In this document: one piece after another, positions 54,799-64,000 of the stretch
Layout: each line of letters begins with the position of its first letter
How positions within the stretch are numbered: the first letter of the stretch is position 1
Source: Emticicia aquatilis
Lineage (GTDB): Bacteria > Bacteroidota > Bacteroidia > Cytophagales > Spirosomataceae
Length of the DNA: 64,000 nucleotides
Direction of reading: 5' to 3'
NCBI RefSeq assembly: GCF_014644295.1
Contig: NZ_BMKK01000008.1
Coordinates: 229,346-293,345 of the forward strand
The notes under the pieces: model-generated
Seen by the model: only the letters and a program-made list of their open reading frames with translations
Database searches by the model: none
What the model was told of the DNA's origin: nothing
Made by a program: the position numbers and the translations under genes

Positions 54799-55317
54799 AT
54801 GAGCGTAAAATTTAATTTAAACACCTTCAAAAGTTTGTACCCAAACTCAAAGTCTTATAGCGAGTATTTGGAATACAAAGTAGAAGATTCTCAGTATCGG
54901 GTTTATAATCCGACTGTGAAAGCAAATAATGTATTGTATGTGAAGCTTGACCATATTCGAGCCGATGCAACTGACGACCACGTTGAGCTTACGGTTGAGT
55001 TCGATACGAACGCCTCAATTAAGCACGTAAGCTATACTTGGAAGAAAGGAAATGATGGCTATCAGATTTCAGATACTGCGATTAGCATCGTTGACGACTC
55101 ACTTGAACTGCTGGGAGCAGTAGGTGCTTTAGAGACTTTTGGGCTTTCGGAAGAATTAGCACTTGATGCCAAAGAAGCCTTTGATTTTTGTGCCAAAGCC
55201 TTCAATGATATTTCGACGGCGGTTGTAAAATGGAATGATAACGGTGGACAATTGTATTTTGTGGCGGTGGTTAGTCATACAATCAATCGTCTGTGTTCAT
55301 CAGTCTATGTTAAATAA
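54799..55317 (+). CDS. Small leaderless protein, 172 aa, family A member 1
   Basis: From ATG 54799 (MSVKFNLNTFKSLYPNSKSY) the product has no signal peptide. An upstream in-frame start at 54730 lies inside the previous gene and is rejected. Its conserved block LYVKLDHIRADATDDHVELT matches VSVKIDHIRGENIDDHIVLL in the next gene, so the two are distant paralogues. The rest is a beta-rich N-terminal half and a helical middle (residues about 95-140). It does not resemble a family I know. Two leaderless small proteins between large exported ones are unusual. Confidence 0.7.
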   Translation: MSVKFNLNTFKSLYPNSKSYSEYLEYKVEDSQYRVYNPTVKANNVLYVKLDHIRADATDDHVELTVEFDTNASIKHVSYTWKKGNDGYQISDTAISIVDDSLELLGAVGALETFGLSEELALDAKEAFDFCAKAFNDISTAVVKWNDNGGQLYFVAVVSHTINRLCSSVYVK

Positions 55318-55344
55318 ACTTTCAATCTTAAACTTCTTACAACT

Positions 55345-55866
55345 ATGAAATTTGATTATGATGCTTTTGGTAAAGCAATGAATAGCAATAAAAACAATGA
55401 TATTGATGTAATAAATAGCGGGAAAAACTATGGTTGGTTTTATAAAGATGATGATGATTCGAGTGAGTTTAATCAAGTAATGGAGTACAGAATAAAAGAT
55501 GGCGACCATAACTACCGCACTTGGCACCAAGAAAGCTCGATGATTACGCACGATGCAGGAATGCTGGTTTCCGTAAAAATAGACCACATCAGAGGCGAAA
55601 ACATAGATGACCACATAGTGCTGCTAACAGGTTTTGATTTTAATGGAAAACTATTCTACGGACAAGCCTTTGTGCAGATGAAAGAAGAAGACCCGTTTCA
55701 TACCGAAATCATCACTTCGGGCGATATAATTGATACAGTACACGACCAAATACAAGATAAAATAAAAGATAATTATGGCGTAAATGGCAGTACCGAAGGG
55801 CGTAAGCAAATACCGCACATTGTAAGACTCAACATGAAAGCCATGTGCGATGGCGTAAAGAAATAA
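55345..55866 (+). CDS. Small leaderless protein, 173 aa, family A member 2
   Basis: The 173-residue protein shares the KxDHIRxxxxDDHxxL block (residues about 79-95) with its upstream neighbour and a similar layout. An extra acidic-rich insertion (FYKDDDDSSEFNQVMEYRIK) replaces the neighbour's N-terminal part. There is no signal peptide or membrane helix. It is 27 bases downstream of member 1 and is followed by a hairpin. The function is unknown. Confidence 0.7.
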   Translation: MKFDYDAFGKAMNSNKNNDIDVINSGKNYGWFYKDDDDSSEFNQVMEYRIKDGDHNYRTWHQESSMITHDAGMLVSVKIDHIRGENIDDHIVLLTGFDFNGKLFYGQAFVQMKEEDPFHTEIITSGDIIDTVHDQIQDKIKDNYGVNGSTEGRKQIPHIVRLNMKAMCDGVKK

Positions 55867-55872
55867 AATAAT

Positions 55873-55902
55873 AGTGGCTATGATAAATCTATCGTAGCCA
55901 CT
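55873..55902. terminator. Hairpin after family A member 2
   Basis: The 13-base arms AGTGGCTATGATA and TATCGTAGCCACT pair with one wobble around a 4-base loop. No T-run follows on the + strand, but the minus strand enters a T-rich segment. It separates the small-protein genes from the giant gene. Confidence 0.45.
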
Positions 55903-55955
55903 TAACATCAAAATATCAGATTGAATCTTATGAATAACCCAAATTGAAATCTACC

Positions 55956-58900
55956 ATGAAAAAAATTATATTTATTTTATTTGCACTATGCTTCTTTCAA
56001 AATGCTTTAGCTCAAATATTCCGTACACCTATATCGGCAGCAACTGATGTAAATACAGGTTCTTTGAGACATCCCAATCTAATAGTCAATGGTCTTCCTG
56101 CAATTGTTTACAGAAACTCAAGTTCTAATTTGATGTATGTTCGAGCTACTAACGCCGAAGGCACTTCTTGGGATACACCTGTTGTGATAGAGCCAAACTT
56201 TGGAGTAGAGGCAAGTTTCTCAATGGCTATTATTGATGGAAAACCTGCGGTATGCTATCTTGTATTTGAATCTGGCCTATTTCGGGTCAGGTACAGAACA
56301 GCGACAAATGTCGCTGGCACTGCATGGAGTGCCAGCACGAATGTATATTCTAGCGTTTTGCTTTATTCATTGACATTACAAGAGGTTGGAGGAGTACCCG
56401 CAATAGCATTTAGAGCAGGTTCAAATATATTGTTTTCGATAGGTACTAATGCCAGTGGGACTTCTTTTAATACCCCCATTACTGCAGTTTCTGGGGTTTC
56501 ATCAGATGCTGTTTCAATGAAAGTAGTGAATGGAAATCCAGCCATTATTTTTAAAAACAGCAGTACTTCAACATTAAACTATGTGCGAGCCACGGCTGCC
56601 AATGGAAGCACTTGGGGTAGCAGTATTCAGTTAGAGGCGGCTGATTCAGGCACTAATTCAACCATTGAAGTTGTCAATGGAAACCCAGCTGTGGCTTATC
56701 GTGGTTTGGATAATTATTTACGGTATATCAGGGCTACCGATGCCAATGGTAGTGCTTGGGGGACTACTCAAACTCTTCATAGATTAACACCAAATAGCTG
56801 TTCGATGGCTGTGATAAACGGGATACCGTGTATTGCTTATGCTGGTGCTTCAAGTGGTTTATATTATATAAAGGCAGCAGATGTTAACGGCAGTTCTTGG
56901 GGAAGTTCGCAATTAATAGCTACTGGAGGGTTTGGCGGGGCATCGTTAACTGTCATTGATAACAAAGCAAGTATTGCGTGTATAGATGGAAATAATGTTG
57001 ATGTTAAGTATATTCAAGAAGCATGCACCCAAGTAGCCACCGCCACCGAGACAATGACTTGGAATGGTTCGGTAAATACCGATTGGAACAATGCCTGTAA
57101 CTGGACACCCAATGGTGTGCCAGGGGCAGACAACGGTGTAACCATTCCTACTGCAGCCGTCAGAGAATCTGAAATATTTTCGGGGGTATCTGTTTCAGTA
57201 AAATCCATTGCCATATTTCCCGATGCAACGCTGAAAGTTGCACCTTCAGCAACCTTGACTGTAAATGGAGGTAATAATAATAGTGGTAGTTTGGTTTCTA
57301 TTGCAAATGCTGGAACTTTAGAAAACAGTGGCACTATTAGCATAGGAAATAATCCTGCTGTTAGTGTAGTTTATTATGGTATTGACGTTTTAGGTGGTGG
57401 AGTATTGATAAATAATAGTACAGGTTCGATTACCATAGAAAGGGCATCTCAAAGCTACATTCATCATACAGCTTCTGGAACATTTACTAATTCTGGTACA
57501 ATTACCGCTGGAAGTAGCAGTAATTTAAGTGTATTTGGTATTCATAATCTAACAACATTCAATAATACAGGAACAATCTCTATAAGCAATACCACAAGTG
57601 GGGGTTTTTATAATTTTACTGGCACACTGACTAATGATGGACAAATAATTGCTGAGGCAATAAATACTACTGATAGAGGTTTTATTAATCAAAATATCTT
57701 TACGAATAATACTTGTGGTAAAATTATAGTATTAAAAGGCGAATTGGTGAATAGCGGTTCATCTGGAATTATAACAAATATGGGTTTAATTCAAATTGCA
57801 AACAATCTGAACAACTCCCGACCTTTTACTAATAATGGTGTTTTAAAATATAGTAGTATTTCAGGGTCTGCTGCTATTACCAACAATCAAAATTCGTCAA
57901 TCATTGTAAAAAACACTCCCATTCCAATTTTCACCTACGGTGGCACATATAACGGCACGGGTGCAAGTACAGTGAATGGCATTTATAAAGAACAAGCCGC
58001 TACCAACTTAGCAGGGACATTTACCGCACCTAATACTTTTGTACCTGATGTATCGCTACCCGCAGGTAATCAAACGCTCTATGCTAAAATAACTCCAAGT
58101 GGTGGGGCGTGCTTTTATGTAGTGCCGTTTACGTATAATAACGGCAATCCTGAAATAGACGTTCAATGGAATGGAAATAGTATTTCGGATGGTGATATAA
58201 GTCCTTCACTTACAGATGGGACGAGTTTTGGTAATTCTAATGCAAGCTTTGGTTCGATCGTTAGAACATTTACGATTAGAAATCTCGGTAATGCAAACTT
58301 AACATTGAATGGTACACCCAAAGTGTCTGTGATTGGTGCTCATCCGCTTGACTTTACTGTGACATCTGAGCCTGATACACCTGTCCTGCCATCAGGTAGT
58401 ACTACTTTTAATATAACCTTTAACCCGACGGCATCAGGCCTTCGTACTGCTACGGTAAGTATTTCAAATGACGATTCTAATGAAAACCCTTTTGATTTTA
58501 CTATTTCTGGAACTGGAATCTGCTCGCTATCTCCTCCCCTTGGAAGTGTTAGTAATAGTTCTATATGTAATGGGTCAAGTGTTACACTTACAGGGTCTTG
58601 TGTTGGTGGAACAGTTACTTGGTATGACACTTCTTCAGGTGGAACATCGCTTGGTTCCGGTGCGAGCTTTGTGCATAGTCCAACTACCACAACATCTTAT
58701 TATGTCACTTGTTATGCCGATCCATGTGAAACCAGCAGGGTATTTGCAGGTGAGGTAGTAGTTAATAATTGCCCTGAGATTAACATAATAGGCAATTCAA
58801 CAACCATAGCCGACAATGACGGAACACCAAGTGCTGCCGATCATACAGATTTCGGCTCAACCTCAGTTTCACAAGGTTTGGTAGTCAGAACCTTTACAAT

Positions 58901-61900
58901 TGAAAATACAGGACTTGGAGCGTTGAATTTGACTGGTAATCCGGATAAAGTAGTAATTGGAGGTACACATGCAAGCGATTTTACTGTTACTCAGTTGCCA
59001 AATTCACCAATTGCAGCCACCAGTGGAACCTCAACCTTCCAAATTACTTTTAATCCATCAGCTAATGGTATTAGAACCGCTACCGTCAGTATTGCCAACG
59101 ACGATTCTAATGAAAATCCTTATAATTTCAGTATTCAGGGAACTGGAACGGGTAACCCCTTCATCACTCGTTGGAATTTAGCTACACCTGGTTCTGGTTC
59201 TACGCAACTCAGTTTTGGCGTAGTTATTTCTGGAAATGTTAACTATACATGGACAACTGTACCCGCAGGAACAAGTGGTTCGGGTACTATTGTGGGTTCT
59301 ACTGCTAATATTACTAATTTACCTGTTGGTGCAACGATAGAGTTAAGTATTGAACCAACTAATTTTAAGCAAATCAAAATAGTTGATGGTACTGATAAAA
59401 GCCGCTTAGTAGATGTAAAACAATGGGGAGATGTATCTTGGCTAAGTATGCAAAGTGCTTTTGCTGGTTGTAATAATCTGAATATAACGGCAACTGATAT
59501 ACCCAATCTTTCCTCGGTTACAACAATGGCTGAGATGTTTTATGGCTGTTCTTCGTTATCTGGCCCAGCAAATATGGGTAGTTGGAATACCGAAAACATA
59601 ACAGCTATGAATCTTATGTTTGCAGAAGCGGGTGCATTTAATCAGCCTATAGGTACATGGAATACGTCAGCCGTCACATCAATGGCTGCTATGTTTGGAG
59701 GAGCAAGCTCTTTTAATCAGCCGCTCAACAACTGGAATACAACTTCTGTAAGGAATATGAACGCAATGTTTAGTAAAGCTAAATTATTTAATCAAGATAT
59801 TAGCAGTTGGAATACATCAGCTGTAGAAAATATGTATATAATGTTTTCAGGTGCGAGCTCTTTTAATCAACCTATTGCTAATTGGAATACATCTGCTGTT
59901 AAAAATATGGAAGGTATGTTTTGGAATGCAACTTCTTTTAATCAAAATATTGCTAATTGGAATGTCTCTGCTGTAACAAATATGGCTAATATGTTCAATT
60001 CTGCAAGTGCATTCAATCAAAGCTTGGCTGCTTGGGGAACAAAGTTTAATACTGATGTTAATTTATCTAATTTTTTAGATAATTGTGGTATGGATGTGGT
60101 AAACTATGATGCAACACTCACTGGATTCAATTTAGGAACAGTAATAGGCAGAAATATGGGGGCAGTTGGTCGCAGGTATTGTGCATCAATAACTGATAGA
60201 AATAATTTGGTTAATGTGAAAAATTGGACAATAGTAGGAGACGCCATCAGTAGTACTTGTATTCCTGAAATCAACCTGAAAGGTAATAATATTTCAATAC
60301 TTGATGGTGATACTACACCTTCGGCATCAGACTTTACCGATTTTGGTTCTCAAAATGTATCATCAGGAACGGTAGTCAGAACTTTTACCATTGAAAATAC
60401 AGGTACAGGAAGTTTAACTATTCCTATTGGGGGTATTACAAGTTCAAATACTTCCGAGTTTGCAATTGGGGGGATAGCATTGCCAGCAACTATTGCAGCT
60501 AATAATTCTACAACGTTTACTATTACATTCAACCCCAATAGCTCGGGTTCAAGAACTTCTACTATAAATATTACTAACAATGATGCCGATGAAAATCCGT
60601 ATAATTTTAGTATTCAAGGGACGGGCTTCTGTAACCAAGTGGCAACCGCAACTGAAACCATGACTTGGAATGGTTCAGCAAGTACAGATTGGGCAAATGC
60701 TTGTAACTGGACACCCAATGGCATTCCTGGGGCTGGAAATCCAGTACACATAGGAATCGTTACAAATAAGCCAATTATTTCATCAGGTAATATGCTGGCA
60801 AAGACAATTACCATCTTGGGTAGTGGTGCAGTTCTGACTGTGAATAGTGGAGCAACACTAACGGTTAGTAATCCAGAGTTAAGCCAAGTTATATCTGTAA
60901 GTAGTGGGCAAATTATCAATTATGGAACCATAAATGCAATTAATTCATATTCTGGAGGGCTTTACCTTTCAAAAACAAAAATATCTTTGCAAGATGCTAC
61001 ATTAGATAATTTTGGGACAATCAATTTAAGTTCAACAGATGTAACCGAATCAGTCAGCTCCTCTCTAAATGTAGGCTCAAATGCTACTTTTACAAATAAA
61101 TCAGGAGCTACAACCACAGTGGATGGACGTATTAATTTACAACAAGGAAATTTTGTAAATGAAGCAAATAGTACTTTATTGGGGAATGAAAACAGTGAAT
61201 TCTTTGTACAAAGTGGTGTGATTACAAACTCTGGAAATGTAGAAATTGGAAGTATTTTTCTTTCAAGTAATAATCCTCCTTCTCAATTAGTTAATAACGC
61301 ATGTGGCAAAATCAAGGTTGTTTTTTCTATTATCCTTTCGGGTACGGCCACAGCAGTAAATAATGGACTTATAATTACAGGAGGATTTGGCGATGGAGGC
61401 GGGACTTTTACTAATAATGGCGTATTTACGTACGGACAATTGATAGGTTTAGGAATTATGCCTACTAATACTACGGTTTCTTCGGTTATTATCAATAGTA
61501 ATAAAGTGCCAATTTTTACTTATGGAGGTACATATAATGGTATAATTGAAGGTATTTACAGTAACCCAGAAGCAACAATTTTAGCTGGCTCGTTTACAGC
61601 ACCTAATTCATTTGCTCCATCCAATACATTGCCCTCAGGATTACAATGGCTTTATGTTAAAATAACACCAAGTGGTGGAAATTGTACTTATATAGTACCA
61701 TTTAATTTTAATAATGCACCAGAGATAAACATCAAAGGTAATAATAACAATATTTTTGATGGTGATAATACCCCGACAACAACTGACCATACTAATTTCG
61801 GAACAGCGAATATTACGGGAGAAACTGTAGTAAGAACATTTACGATTGAAAATTTTGGTGGCAATGTAATGACATTGGGAAGTAATCCAGTCTCTTTGAC

Positions 61901-64000
61901 AGGAGCAAATACTGAAGACTTCATCATTACTCAACCTTCTATTACTACTATACCAGCAGGTGGGAGTACCGCATTTACGGTTACTTTCAATCCATCAGTA
62001 TCAGGAGTGAGAGATGCAACCGTAAATATTGCTAATAATGATACCGATGAAAATCCCTACGACTTTAGTATTAGAGGAACAGGGAATTGTGACCCAGCCT
62101 CAATACCTAATCCTAATATAATCGGTTCAGACAATCTTTCTTGTTCAAACACAAGTGTTATTCGTATGGCAAGCGGGGGCGGAACATATTCATGGAGTAG
62201 CGGATTAGGTACAAATGCAACAGCTACTATCACATCTTCTGGAATTTACACTGTCACTGTGACAGGTAATAATGGTTGCATCGCAACCGCTACCACCAAT
62301 GTTACACTTGATAACAGCGTACCAAATGCAGGTATCACAGGGACAACGAATTTAACTTGTACAACGACCTCAGTCAGCCGAACAGCCACAGGCGGTGGAA
62401 GTTATTCATGGTCAAATGGTTTGGGAACAAGTGCCACTGTAAGTATCACAATTTCAGGTATTTATACCGTAACTGTAACGAATAGCAATGGCTGTACGGC
62501 AACCGCTACCACCAATGTTACACTTAATAACAGTGTCCCAAATGCAGGTATTACTGGCACAACGAATCTAAGTTGTACAACGACATCAGTAAGCAGAACA
62601 GCCACAGGCGGTGGAAGTTATTCATGGTCAAATGGTTTGGGAACAAATGCGACGGTAAGTATCACAAGTTCAGGCATTTATACCGTAACGGTAACAAATA
62701 GCAATGGCTGTACAGCAACCGCAACGACCAATGTCACGCTTGATAACAGCGTACCAAATGCAGGCATCTCAGGCACGACAAATCTAACTTGTACGACGAC
62801 ATCAGTTAGCCGAACAGCCACAGGTGGTGGAACATATTCATGGTCAAATGGTTTGGGAACAAATGCGACGGTAAGTATCACAAGTTCAGGCATTTACACC
62901 GTAACGGTGACAAATAGCAATGGCTGTATTGCAACCGCTACGACAAATGTGACGCTTGATAATAGTGTTCCAAATGCAGGTATTACAGGCACAGAAAATC
63001 TAAGTTGCACAAGAACATCGGTCAGCCGAACAGCCACAGGCGGAGGCACGTATTCATGGTCAAATGGTTTGGGAACAAATGCGACAGTAACTATCACAAG
63101 TTCAGGTATTTACACCGTAACGGTGACAAATAGCAATGGCTGTACGGCCACAGCTACCACCAATGTCACACTTGATAACAGTGTACCAAGTGCAGGAATT
63201 ACAGGTACGACAAATTTAACTTGTACAACGACATCGGTCAGCCGAACAGCCACAGGTGGTGGAAGTTATTCATGGTCAAATGGACTGGGGACAAATGCGA
63301 GTGTAAGTATCACAATTTCAGGCATTTACACCGTAACGGTGACAAATAGTAATGGCTGTACTGCCACTGCAACGACCAATGTCACCCTTGATAACAGTGT
63401 GCCAAGTGCAGGAATTACAGGCACAACAAATTTAACTTGTACAACAACATCGGTCAGCCGAACAGCCACAGGTGGTGGAAGCTATTCATGGTCAAATGGT
63501 TTGGGAACGAATGCGAGTGTAAGTATCACAATTTCAGGCATTTACACCGTAACGGTGACAAATAGTAATGGCTGTACGGCCACAGCTACCACCAATGTCC
63601 CCCTTGATAACAGTGTACCAAATGCAGGAATTACAGGTACGACAAATTTAACTTGTACAACGACATCGGTCAGCCGAACAGCCACAGGTGGTGGAAGTTA
63701 TTCATGGTCAAATGGACTGGGGACAAATGCGAGTGTAAGTATTACAATTTCAGGCATTTACACCGTAACGGTGACAAATAGTAATGGCTGTACTGCCACT
63801 GCAACGACCAATGTCACCCTTGATAACAGTGTGCCAAGTGCAGGAATTACAGGCACAACAAATTTAACTTGTACAACGACATCGGTCAGCCGAACAGCCA
63901 CAGGTGGTGGAAGTTATTCATGGTCAAATGGTTTGGGAACGAATGCGAGTGTAAGTATCACAATTTCAGGCATTTACACCGTAACGGTGACAAATAGCAA
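55956..64000 (+). CDS. Giant secreted mosaic surface protein (3' partial, at least 2681 aa)
   Basis: An open frame starts at ATG 55956 with a signal peptide ([20 protein letters not shown]) and runs without a stop off the window. Modules by residue: about 25-355, propeller-like units of about 55 residues ([16 protein letters not shown] with [13 protein letters not shown]). About 365-500, a [16 protein letters not shown] module and beta-solenoid repeats. Choice-of-anchor-D domains near 733, 940, 1440 and 1922, with an Ig-like domain near 855. A BspA-like repeat block at 1184-1362. A second TWNG module near 1570. From 2050 to the edge, 72-residue cysteine-bearing repeats. It is probably a cell-surface adhesin. 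The end domain lies outside. Confidence 0.9.
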   Translation, partial: MKKIIFILFALCFFQNALAQIFRTPISAATDVNTGSLRHPNLIVNGLPAIVYRNSSSNLMYVRATNAEGTSWDTPVVIEPNFGVEASFSMAIIDGKPAVCYLVFESGLFRVRYRTATNVAGTAWSASTNVYSSVLLYSLTLQEVGGVPAIAFRAGSNILFSIGTNASGTSFNTPITAVSGVSSDAVSMKVVNGNPAIIFKNSSTSTLNYVRATAANGSTWGSSIQLEAADSGTNSTIEVVNGNPAVAYRGLDNYLRYIRATDANGSAWGTTQTLHRLTPNSCSMAVINGIPCIAYAGASSGLYYIKAADVNGSSWGSSQLIATGGFGGASLTVIDNKASIACIDGNNVDVKYIQEACTQVATATETMTWNGSVNTDWNNACNWTPNGVPGADNGVTIPTAAVRESEIFSGVSVSVKSIAIFPDATLKVAPSATLTVNGGNNNSGSLVSIANAGTLENSGTISIGNNPAVSVVYYGIDVLGGGVLINNSTGSITIERASQSYIHHTASGTFTNSGTITAGSSSNLSVFGIHNLTTFNNTGTISISNTTSGGFYNFTGTLTNDGQIIAEAINTTDRGFINQNIFTNNTCGKIIVLKGELVNSGSSGIITNMGLIQIANNLNNSRPFTNNGVLKYSSISGSAAITNNQNSSIIVKNTPIPIFTYGGTYNGTGASTVNGIYKEQAATNLAGTFTAPNTFVPDVSLPAGNQTLYAKITPSGGACFYVVPFTYNNGNPEIDVQWNGNSISDGDISPSLTDGTSFGNSNASFGSIVRTFTIRNLGNANLTLNGTPKVSVIGAHPLDFTVTSEPDTPVLPSGSTTFNITFNPTASGLRTATVSISNDDSNENPFDFTISGTGICSLSPPLGSVSNSSICNGSSVTLTGSCVGGTVTWYDTSSGGTSLGSGASFVHSPTTTTSYYVTCYADPCETSRVFAGEVVVNNCPEINIIGNSTTIADNDGTPSAADHTDFGSTSVSQGLVVRTFTIENTGLGALNLTGNPDKVVIGGTHASDFTVTQLPNSPIAATSGTSTFQITFNPSANGIRTATVSIANDDSNENPYNFSIQGTGTGNPFITRWNLATPGSGSTQLSFGVVISGNVNYTWTTVPAGTSGSGTIVGSTANITNLPVGATIELSIEPTNFKQIKIVDGTDKSRLVDVKQWGDVSWLSMQSAFAGCNNLNITATDIPNLSSVTTMAEMFYGCSSLSGPANMGSWNTENITAMNLMFAEAGAFNQPIGTWNTSAVTSMAAMFGGASSFNQPLNNWNTTSVRNMNAMFSKAKLFNQDISSWNTSAVENMYIMFSGASSFNQPIANWNTSAVKNMEGMFWNATSFNQNIANWNVSAVTNMANMFNSASAFNQSLAAWGTKFNTDVNLSNFLDNCGMDVVNYDATLTGFNLGTVIGRNMGAVGRRYCASITDRNNLVNVKNWTIVGDAISSTCIPEINLKGNNISILDGDTTPSASDFTDFGSQNVSSGTVVRTFTIENTGTGSLTIPIGGITSSNTSEFAIGGIALPATIAANNSTTFTITFNPNSSGSRTSTINITNNDADENPYNFSIQGTGFCNQVATATETMTWNGSASTDWANACNWTPNGIPGAGNPVHIGIVTNKPIISSGNMLAKTITILGSGAVLTVNSGATLTVSNPELSQVISVSSGQIINYGTINAINSYSGGLYLSKTKISLQDATLDNFGTINLSSTDVTESVSSSLNVGSNATFTNKSGATTTVDGRINLQQGNFVNEANSTLLGNENSEFFVQSGVITNSGNVEIGSIFLSSNNPPSQLVNNACGKIKVVFSIILSGTATAVNNGLIITGGFGDGGGTFTNNGVFTYGQLIGLGIMPTNTTVSSVIINSNKVPIFTYGGTYNGIIEGIYSNPEATILAGSFTAPNSFAPSNTLPSGLQWLYVKITPSGGNCTYIVPFNFNNAPEINIKGNNNNIFDGDNTPTTTDHTNFGTANITGETVVRTFTIENFGGNVMTLGSNPVSLTGANTEDFIITQPSITTIPAGGSTAFTVTFNPSVSGVRDATVNIANNDTDENPYDFSIRGTGNCDPASIPNPNIIGSDNLSCSNTSVIRMASGGGTYSWSSGLGTNATATITSSGIYTVTVTGNNGCIATATTNVTLDNSVPNAGITGTTNLTCTTTSVSRTATGGGSYSWSNGLGTSATVSITISGIYTVTVTNSNGCTATATTNVTLNNSVPNAGITGTTNLSCTTTSVSRTATGGGSYSWSNGLGTNATVSITSSGIYTVTVTNSNGCTATATTNVTLDNSVPNAGISGTTNLTCTTTSVSRTATGGGTYSWSNGLGTNATVSITSSGIYTVTVTNSNGCIATATTNVTLDNSVPNAGITGTENLSCTRTSVSRTATGGGTYSWSNGLGTNATVTITSSGIYTVTVTNSNGCTATATTNVTLDNSVPSAGITGTTNLTCTTTSVSRTATGGGSYSWSNGLGTNASVSITISGIYTVTVTNSNGCTATATTNVTLDNSVPSAGITGTTNLTCTTTSVSRTATGGGSYSWSNGLGTNASVSITISGIYTVTVTNSNGCTATATTNVPLDNSVPNAGITGTTNLTCTTTSVSRTATGGGSYSWSNGLGTNASVSITISGIYTVTVTNSNGCTATATTNVTLDNSVPSAGITGTTNLTCTTTSVSRTATGGGSYSWSNGLGTNASVSITISGIYTVTVTNS
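59505..60040 (+). repeat. BspA-like (DUF285) leucine-rich-type repeats inside the giant protein
   Basis: Six consecutive 25-residue units share xWNTSAVxNMxxMFxxAxxFNQ, for example [20 protein letters not shown] and [20 protein letters not shown], with a weaker copy before them. The DNA period is 75 bases from 59577. This is the BspA/Mycoplasma DUF285 repeat, known in surface adhesins. Confidence 0.9.
62105..64000 (+). repeat. 216-base tandem repeats (72 residues), at least 8.8 copies
   Basis: Units begin at 62105, 62321, 62537, 62753, 62969, 63185, 63401, 63617 and 63833, exactly 216 bases apart, the last cut by the window edge. Each unit codes for 72 residues with two cysteines (LTCTTTSVS and NSNGCTAT) and the [12 protein letters not shown] motif, similar to SprB/PKD-like Ig repeats. 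The first is divergent, and later copies are nearly identical. Confidence 0.95.

Noticed and set aside
62678..63097. Two minus-strand open frames in the terminal repeats
   Set aside because: They recur at the repeat period and reflect the same 216-base unit read backwards. They have no start signals or family features.
62105..64000. CRISPR-like array
   Set aside because: The 216-base period without unique spacers and an intact reading frame shows a protein repeat, not a CRISPR array.

Overview
The window is AT-rich bacterial DNA from a member of the Bacteroidota, most likely the Cytophagales (Spirosomaceae-like, e.g. an Emticicia or Arcicella relative; this is inference). Pointers are TAnnTTTG-type -7 promoter boxes, carboxypeptidase-regulatory/outer-membrane beta-barrel proteins, a T9SS-type C-terminal sorting domain, 3-coathanger-stack C-termini, DISM-type hybrid kinases with AraC output, and a CarB that stops before the allosteric domain.

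Region 1 (1-11000) is a [NiFe]-hydrogenase maturation locus on the + strand. It holds a possible maturation-protease tail, two small unknown proteins and a TPR protein, then hypA-hypB-hypF-hypC-hypD-hypE, a six-bladed NHL propeller, a NicO-type nickel permease, a small unknown protein and a bifunctional-nuclease/UVR protein. HypA/HypB would insert nickel, HypC/D/E/F build the Fe(CN)2CO group, and the permease would supply Ni. The structural subunits probably lie upstream of the window.

Region 2 (11000-29000) is a mixed accessory stretch: two tandem DUF1593 (nucleoside-hydrolase-like) secreted proteins, a small beta-barrel protein, a GMC oxidoreductase divergent from an AraC regulator, a class-C beta-lactamase-like hydrolase, a 43-aa membrane peptide, an outer-membrane beta-barrel receptor-like protein, a Uma2 gene broken by an in-frame stop, mutS, a REP-like double palindrome, a lipoprotein, a PMT-like membrane glycosyltransferase and a secreted unknown.

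Region 3 (29000-44640) holds carB, a secreted metzincin protease, two identical tRNA-Arg(ACG) genes, nuoI-nuoJ-nuoK (NuoI carries a roughly 255-residue repetitive tail), an FAD protein, a Nudix hydrolase, an Omp85-like protein and a ThuA/sugar-dehydrogenase/PKD/cytochrome c/CBM fusion.

Region 4 (44800-64000) looks like a sensing and surface-display locus. Two tandem, overlapping DISM hybrid kinases are followed by paired 31-bp repeats that each contain a LytTR-type half-site, a stand-alone LytTR protein, two secreted proteins ending in 3-coathanger-stack domains, two related small leaderless proteins, and a giant mosaic surface protein of at least 2681 residues that runs off the window. Its last part is a 72-residue tandem repeat with recent 432-bp higher-order duplication. 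No CRISPR array, rRNA, transposase or integrase was seen.
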